64,000 nt of DNA from NCBI GenBank assembly GCA_903813345.2, contig CAIIXF020000010.1:2719169-2783168 (forward strand), written 5' to 3'. This stretch comes from Owenia fusiformis (taxonomy: Eukaryota; Annelida; Polychaeta; Sabellida; Oweniidae). The notes under the pieces were generated by a model. That model had not been told where the DNA came from. It was given only the letters and a program-made list of their open reading frames with translations, and searched no databases. The position numbers and the translations under genes were made by a program. The first letter of the stretch is position 1, and every line of letters begins with the position of its first letter. This document shows positions 57,791 to 64,000 of this stretch, in pieces.

Positions 57791-58777
57791 CAGGGTGTCT
57801 CAAAAAATGTACCCAAAAGTATATCAAGAGCACAGATAAACCAATCAATATTTTCAGACATTTTTTGCATGGTCATGTAGCCAAAACATAAAAGTTTTCT
57901 CCCCAATGCACCATTTTTATTCCAGTCTTGTCTTTTTGATGCTTTAACCCTTTACCTTTTACACCACATAATCGATGTTACCCCATATTTCGATGACAGC
58001 CTGTATCCTTACTGCTACATTTGATAATAATTCCTGTGGAATGTTTTGGATTCCTCTTTGGAGATTGCCCTTAAGCTGGTCTCGGTCTTTTTGCTTGGAA
58101 TGAGCATCAAAACATCCCTTCAAATAGCCACAGAGAAAGATGTTTGAGGATGACGATGGCAGAACAAACACTGATAATCAGGTCAATTATCAGCAAATGA
58201 TTCAGGAGTTACCTTCCAGCGTTAGGCAGGCTAGCCTGGAGACCAAATGATATCCAAATGAAAACACAGTGGTCTCAAATTTATACACACAACAAAAGCT
58301 ACACTAGAATCCCAACCAATGCAGTGTCTTGAACCTCTGACCTCTCTGTATAAGGGGGCTATAAGGCATTGTGAGGGCCGCCCTATTCACCATATTTGAT
58401 GGCCCATACTTTTTTCTCTAAGGCTATTTGAAGGACAATTTTTATGCTAAACCCAAGCTAAGAGACCTAGAACAACTTAAGACCAGCATCCGAACAGAAA
58501 TCAAAACATTCCACCAGAAATATCAAATGTGATGAACAATGTAGTACATGTAGTAAGGATGCAGACTGTCATTAAATTATGAGGTAACATTGAATATGTG
58601 GTGTAAAAGGTAACGGGTTAAAAAGTATCAAAAATGCAAAACTGAATTAAAAACTGTATATAGGAGAAAAAACGTTCATCTTTTATCTACAAGACCATGC
58701 AAAAAATGTCTGAAAATATTGATTGGTTTGTCTATGGTGTTGATATACTTTTGGGTACATTTTTTGAGACACGTCCC
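57791..58777. mobile_element. Foldback mariner-type element, two transposase ends head to head
   Basis: Ends GTGTCTCAAAAAATGTACCC are inverted, with TA on both sides; 987 bp. The left arm, - strand, 58171-57962, encodes the C-terminus of a transposase: YLKGCFDAHSKQKDRDQLKG, IPQELLSNV, IEIWGNIDYVV. The right arm, + strand, about 58400-58620, encodes a diverged copy of the same end (SPYLM, IPPEISNVMN, GNIEYVV). The pattern (YLK, then LK.NI..EI..IP.E.L..V) is that of IS630-Tc1-mariner transposases. No catalytic DDE/D core is present. Confidence 0.8.
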
Positions 58778-58792
58778 TATATATGATACCAG

Positions 58793-59262
58793 GGCTGTCA
58801 ACTTGGGACCACCTAATATGAGTGACTTCAAAATGTTGGACACCTAAGTCCAAATCTGAACACTTTTGTCCAAATTTTGAACACCTTTGGCCAACTTTTA
58901 AACACCTTTGGCCAAAGTTTGAGCACCTTTGCCAAACTTTGAACACCTCAAATTTTCTCAACGGGGGGGGGGGGGGGGGGGGGTAGGTACGAAAATTTTC
59001 CAATGAACATGCGTGACACATACGGGATTCGCGTGACAAATCCGAACAAATTGCGTTCGTTTTTTTCCGGCGTTCGTATTTTTACCGTATCGTAAACATA
59101 TTTCGAAAAAATTTCTACAGAAATATTTTTGCTTGACAATTACCAGGTAAAATGCGTATTTGGCGTGACATTTTCTGTCACGCAAAAAAAACTGGCGTGA
59201 CTTCAAATTCTTCAGCAAATGCGTGACAAATACGCAAATTGCGGGACAGTTGACAGGCCTGT
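58793..59262. mobile_element. Inverted-end repeat with TTTGAACACCT array and G-run
   Basis: CAGGGCTGTCAACTTGGGA at the left pairs with the reverse complement of the right end (CAGGCCTGTCAACTGTCCC). Inside are 4-5 copies of a ~21-24-bp (t)ttgaacacctttggccaaa unit, then a run of about 18 G's at 58963, then a 280-bp unique part. Confidence 0.65.
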
Positions 59263-59265
59263 GAT

Positions 59266-59554
59266 ACATATGATAGCCAACACACCAAACAAGCCAAAAT
59301 ATACAAAATTTGGGTATTGTACGTACTCTTACATTTCTATTTCTTCATATACTTTTGCATCTTCATCTACATCAATAATCTGCAAAAGGCTAATAAGCCC
59401 ATTTAAAGCAGATATATTAACTGTGACAGAATTGAATAGAATACAATGGAAACGTAACATTTAAAAAAAAGATATATCACAATCCCAAGATTTAAATCCC
59501 CCCCTCACTCATTGTGTTATGCATGCATTTAGACAGTTTTTTTTCTTTCATTAT
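59266..59554. other. Non-coding, no feature seen
   Basis: Short AT-rich interval between two repeat elements. Confidence 0.35.
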
Positions 59555-59565
59555 ACAGTGAGTGG

Positions 59566-60973
59566 TAGACTATATCCTCTAGTCTGAAATTTTTTCGAAA
59601 TTTGGAATGAAAATATTCAGACTATAGCCCACATATGTTAAAATTTGGGATTGAAAAATATTTGTTTACATAGGAAGTGCCATTCAAAATGGCAGATTGG
59701 GTAAATTAATTTGCATATTTGTTACTTCCCCTAGCTTTATTTCCATTTGATAATATGCTGTGTTACTTTTCATAGCATTTATTTGCACCTTACTACTTAA
59801 GGTCAGGGTGCATGATGGGAAATTTAATTGTGACTTGTGAGAAGAATGTTAAAGTGTATAAAAAACAAGAAAATTCAGAAAATTTTCAGAAATTTTTTTC
59901 ACTGAATTTTTTCGTTTTTTTATATATTTTACAAAACAAATCTTCTCACAAGGCTTTTCTAGGCACATAAATGCACTCTTTGTGCAAACCTGGAAGATGT
60001 AGACAATGTGGAGAAGGAGTTATTTTTCTTTGAAAAATAACATGTGACTCAATTGAGGAATGTAGAAAATTTCCCAACATGCACCCTGTCCTTAAGGTGA
60101 CTGTTAACTTAATCGATTTTCAGAAAAAATTGAAAATTTCACAATCTTGAAATTTTCAAACTCTTCCTGAGAAGTTGTTTTTATTATTTCACATATGCTT
60201 GTGCACTGTAATCATTACAAAGACATCAAAGAACAACAAAAAACTTTAGTTTGAGAAAAAAAGTGCCGTTTAAAGAATTTGAGAAGATTTTTTTCTAGGA
60301 GTAGCCCGTGAAAAACCGCTGATTCAAAATATCTGAACATTTCAGAAAATATACTTCAAACATATATCAAAAACGAAGGAGCAACGGAAATTTGAAAAAT
60401 TAGTCGATAAAAAAATTGGGATCAAAATAAGGAAAAAAGTACACTTCTCAAATTGTTTTTTTCTATTTTTTTTAATTTGTATGAGAGATTTCAAAATTCT
60501 AAAGCTCCTTCCATTTTATATTAAAGGGATGTTTCAGAGAAATTAGAAAAAAATGTTCAGGGACCTTTGCCGTGCTACTCTTTTTGTCAATTTTTCTGTC
60601 ACATTTTCAGAGGACTCAAATTCCCATTCCAAAATGTTTACTGTTTCTATTTGCATTACCACAGTGAGCCTGGTTATATAAATGATAAGTGGAACTAAAA
60701 AATTGAGAGAAAATCCAACCAAAAGACAGTTAATTTTGATGGTCAGATGATACTCAAATGCCATGTGCTTCCTGGTTTCGGCCATCTTGGATGTTTTGAT
60801 TAAGTTATAAGTTACCTTAATTGAATTGTTATAATGCTTATTTTTGGGAAGGGAAGTTTCCTAAAATTGATAATCGTGTGCCTGAAATTTCCTGTTTTTT
60901 TCCCACAGGAGGGACATACAGTAATGATCAATAGACTGAATTCTCAGGAAATTCAGTCTATTGGATATAGACT
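59566..60973. mobile_element. 1.4-kb element flanked by 11-bp direct repeats
   Basis: ACAGTGAGTGG stands at 59555-59565 and again at 60974-60984. Just inside, GACTATATCCTCTAGTCTGAA and the reverse complement of the other end (GTCTATATCCAATAGACTGAA) are similar. No coding. Class unresolved; the long direct repeat could be target duplication or chance within a G-rich flank. Confidence 0.45.
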
Positions 60974-61089
60974 ACAGTGAGTGGGGGGGGGGATTAAATC
61001 TTCTTCCTGGGCCTGTGGATCTATGGTTTAGGCTGGCCCTAGGCCTACATCTCCTGGAAACTCCTGGTTGGACCAGCAATGTGGTCCCT

Positions 61090-62645
61090 TGATTGCTTAC
61101 AGCCCCATAGCCAGGGGGGATTCGATGGGAGGTTGAAAGCCCATGGTTCGAGCGAACCCCCCCCCCCTGGCCAAAAAATCCTTCAAAATCATGCAGTTTT
61201 TTACCATTCTGAACACTTTTTAAGGTCTCATGGAAGTTAACAGAAAATGACAAAACAAAAAATGACAAAGCCATGCTGGATTTTGAAAATTTTTTGAACC
61301 AAGATAACAGAGTTCTGTTTGGACCTCCAGTCAGTTTAACTAGTTCCACATATCATTTACATGACTGGGAACACAATTGAAATGGTCAGAATGACCATAA
61401 ACATGATAAAATAACCTTTTCAGCCCTCTGAAAATGTGACTGAAAAATAGCAAAAAGTAGGTGCTCAGGAAAGGTCAATCAACAGAATCTTTTGATTTTT
61501 TCAGAAAATGTGTCCAATATATTGCTCTAAATGACACAATCTTTGAAATTTAAAAAAATTGTCTGAAACAATAGTCTAATGGCTGTTGTAAAAAGGAAAA
61601 TAGATCGATTTTCAATACAGTTTTTTTAAATTTTTTCTTTTTCTAAGAATGATATCAAATTTGTTTAAATTGTATCATTTAGAGCAATATATTGGGCACA
61701 TTTTCTGAAAAAGTCAAAAGATTCTGTTCAGTGACCTTTCCTGAGCACAGACTCTTAGCTATTTTTTAGTCACATTTTCATGAGACCTTAAGGTGCTATG
61801 GAAGTTAACAGGAAATGACAAAACAGGAAGTGACAATTTTTTTGGCACTTTTAGATTTTTTTTGAATAAAGATAACAGAGTTCTGGTTTGACCTCCAGTC
61901 AATTTAACTATTTCCACATATCATTTACATGACCAGGATCACAATGTGCATGGTCAGAATGACCCTAAACATGATGAAATAACCTTTTTAGCCCTTTGAA
62001 AGTGTGACTGAAAAAAAGCTAAAAGTAGGAGCGTAGGGATAGTCACTGAACAGAATCTTTTGAATTTTTCAGAAAATGTGCCCAATATAATGCTCTAACT
62101 AGTACAATCTTTGAAATTTTAGAAAATTGTCTTAAACAAAAATGGCGGTCATAAAAAGGAAAATAGATCGCTTTTCAAATCAGTTTTTTCATTTTTTTTT
62201 CTTTTTCTATGAATGATATCAAATTTTCAAAGATTGTATCATTTAGAGCAATATATTGGGCACATTTTCTGAAAAATTCAAAAGATTCTGTTCAGTGACC
62301 TTCCCTACGCTCCTACTTTTAGCTTTTTTTCAGTCACACTTTCAAAGGGCTAAAAAGGTTATTTCATCATGTTTAGGGTCATTCTGACCATGCACATTGT
62401 GATCCTGGTCATGTAAATGATATGTGGAAATAGTTAAATTGACTGGAGGTCAAACCAGAACTCTGTTATCTTTATTCAAAAAATATCTAAAAATGCAAAA
62501 AAAATTGTCACTTCCTGTTTTGTCATTTCCTGTTAACTTCCATAGCACCTTAAGTGATTTTGGACATTTTGGGACCAAAATTGTCACAAGGGAGAATTTT
62601 GAAAAAGTGATCCCCCCCTTGGCAAATCCTTGCTACGGGCCTGGC
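61090..62645. repeat. Chain of four alternately inverted related segments
   Basis: One ~370-bp unit (word set: gataacagagttctg, acctccagtca, tcatttacatga, tgaaataacctttt, agattctgttcagtgacc, gcaatatattggg) occurs + at 61207-61580, - (partial) at 61640-61795, + at 61795-62145 and - at 62180-62556. The outer edges carry facing GCCAGGGGGG-like ends (61110, and 62610-62645 reversed). A diverged - copy is at 60540-60620. Confidence 0.8.
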
Positions 62646-62900
62646 TTATTTTTTTGATTCAAAGTTGTGCAATGGTAGCCTTGTACCTACGCCTTCGGAG
62701 TCTACAAGGCTAGGGGGGTGGAGTAAGGGGGGGGGGGGGCTTTTGCGATGAGCAGAAATCAAGAAATATAGGTTTGATAAGCCCCGTGCGAGGACAAGAA
62801 CAGAAACAAAATGTTGACCATGAATGAAATGTATAAACCATGATGATGAGTGATACGTCTTTAAAATAGATCTTCAAATCAAAGTAGCATGCTGTCAAGA
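62646..62900. other. Non-coding with G-run
   Basis: Contains a G-rich run at about 62713-62740. No gene seen. Confidence 0.35.
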
Positions 62901-62909
62901 TATACTTAC

Positions 62910-63090
62910 GTTTCAAAATGGCGCGGATGTGACGTATTTATTCCGTCAAAAATACGAACGTTTTCCTTTCCACAGTTTACAAAGCGAACTCCCGTGCAGT
63001 GATAATATCGAGACACTAAATGTGAGCTCAGTTCGTTTACAAAGCGCATTCTGATCAATGCAAGTTTGGATGCGCGTCACATTTTCTAAT
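62910..63090 (-). promoter_or_regulatory. Candidate promoter and 5'-UTR exon of the unknown gene
   Basis: A locally GC/CpG-richer stretch on the - strand contains TGACGG, TACGTCACATCCGCGCCATT and then AAAC|GTAAGTAT, a good donor with its last exon base at 62910. TGACGTCA-like and GCCATTTTG words are common at animal promoters. It could splice to the acceptor at 51600, making an 11.3-kb first intron that spans the 46-bp array. Inference only. Confidence 0.25.
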
Positions 63091-63310
63091 ATATTAGGCC
63101 TAAGGTATGAGTACCGTAATCCAACACCAAATTCGAAAATTCAGAACAATACTTTGCACATATGGGCGTTCTAGTCCAACAACATTAGACCTAGCCCGGG
63201 CCTCGTTTCTTATCTGACATGTGTTATGGCTAGGTCTAACCTCCATGACCATTTTGCCTTTGATGCGTTAATCTAATCGTTCAGCAGGTTTAGACAAGCG
63301 GAACTAATTG

Positions 63311-63609
63311 CAGGCCTGTCAACTGTCCCGCAATTTGCGTATTTGTCACGCATTTGCTGAAGAATTTGAAGTCACGCCAGTTATTTTTGCGTGACAGAAA
63401 ATGTCACGCAAATACGCATTTTACCTGGTAATTGTCAAGCAAAAATATTTCTGTAGAAAATTTTCTAAAAAAGATCGTCTACACAGCAAAAATATGAACG
63501 ACGGGAAAAAACGTACGCATTGCGTTCGGACTTTTCACGCGAATTATGGATATGTCACGCATTCCGTTCGAAAATTTTCGTACCTACCCCCCCCCCCCCC
63601 CCCCCCCCC
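63311..63609. mobile_element. Second copy of the G-run repeat, opposite orientation
   Basis: CAGGCCTGTCAACTGTCCCG to the C-run (63587-63609) is the reverse complement of 59261 to 58963, with close identity throughout about 290 bp. The array of TTTGAACACCT units present in the first copy is missing. Confidence 0.85.
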
Positions 63610-64000
63610 ATGCCTGTTATTGAACCCTGAAAACATGGCAATATTACACAAAGAATGTGATTCAAGCATGCATACATACCTTATAAACACATACACCCCG
63701 TCCCGTATCCCCCTTAGACCCTATTGATGCATAATTACGAAAATATTGGAGACAGGTTTGGAATATGACGAAAATGTCGGTCAGTTTCGGTAACATCGAA
63801 ATTGCAAATTGAAATCGTTTCAGGAATTAACCGTCATCACGGCAGTTGCATTAACGAACAGTTGGTTTGCAATTAATAACTATTTTGCGTGTATATACGC
63901 GCTATATAAATTAATCAAAGATACCTGTTTAGTGTTATCCTCAAAATTGATCTTTTTATCCCGAGTAAACGCGATAATAATTATCAATCTATTTGACAAC
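63610..64000. other. Non-coding to window end
   Basis: No gene or repeat recognised in the last 390 bases. Confidence 0.35.

Noticed and set aside
58683-59269. Frames with poly-Pro stretches
   Set aside because: Translation of the G-run and its flanking repeat, which has a second reversed copy at 63311-63609.
61140-61165. GGTTCGAGCGAACC, resembling a tRNA T-arm
   Set aside because: No matching D-arm, anticodon arm or acceptor stem; it is part of a GGGGGG/CCCCCC-ended repeat.

Overview
This is a gene-sparse, AT-rich (roughly two-thirds A+T by eye) window from a bilaterian animal genome. Its genes have GT-AG introns, and its intergenic DNA is full of small TA-flanked inverted-repeat elements, minisatellites and remnants of repeat families typical of marine invertebrates. 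I cannot tell from the sequence whether it is a mollusc, brachiopod, hemichordate or echinoderm.

Left half (about 11.3-28.3 kb, + strand): the 3' part of a CBL-type E3 ubiquitin ligase gene. Eleven exons join in frame into 511 residues: the end of the phosphotyrosine-binding TKB domain (EF-hand loop plus SH2-like fold), the linker helix, an intact RING finger, a proline-rich tail with two Tyr motifs, and a C-terminal UBA domain. The first ~200 residues of the family (the four-helix part) are not found and probably lie left of base 1. Introns carry small DNA transposons, foldback sequences and a decayed copy of a multi-copy nuclease-like repeat gene (about 13.8-16.95 kb).

Middle (28.3-41 kb): intergenic or 3'-UTR DNA made of MITEs, a 17-bp, a 20-bp and a 51-bp tandem array, a nested pair of inverted-repeat elements (34.8-37.5 kb), a ~135/155-bp array rich in ATGGC/GCCAT words, a (GGAC)n tract and a 67-bp minisatellite.

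Right half (about 41.1-51.6 kb, - strand, convergent with CBL): a gene I do not recognise. Eleven coding exons, one of them 4.5 kb, join in frame into about 1,950 residues. The protein looks nuclear and largely disordered. Its main feature is a dispersed repeat: a P-K-[C/N]-S-T-x-hydrophobic box followed about 10-25 residues later by [E/D]-[L/M/V/I]-S-[S/T/P]-I, in about eleven copies, plus a cluster of S-P-I-E motifs. This is the best candidate here for something undescribed; a likeness to kinetochore MELT arrays is only a hypothesis. A 67-bp minisatellite sits at its 3' end. A ~6-kb, ~130-copy 46-bp minisatellite lies just upstream of its start codon, possibly inside a long 5'-UTR intron whose first exon may lie near 62.9 kb.

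Right edge (57.8-64 kb): a mariner-type element built of two transposase ends head to head, a pair of poly-G-bearing repeats in opposite orientation, a 1.4-kb element with direct repeats at its ends, and a chain of four alternately inverted related segments.
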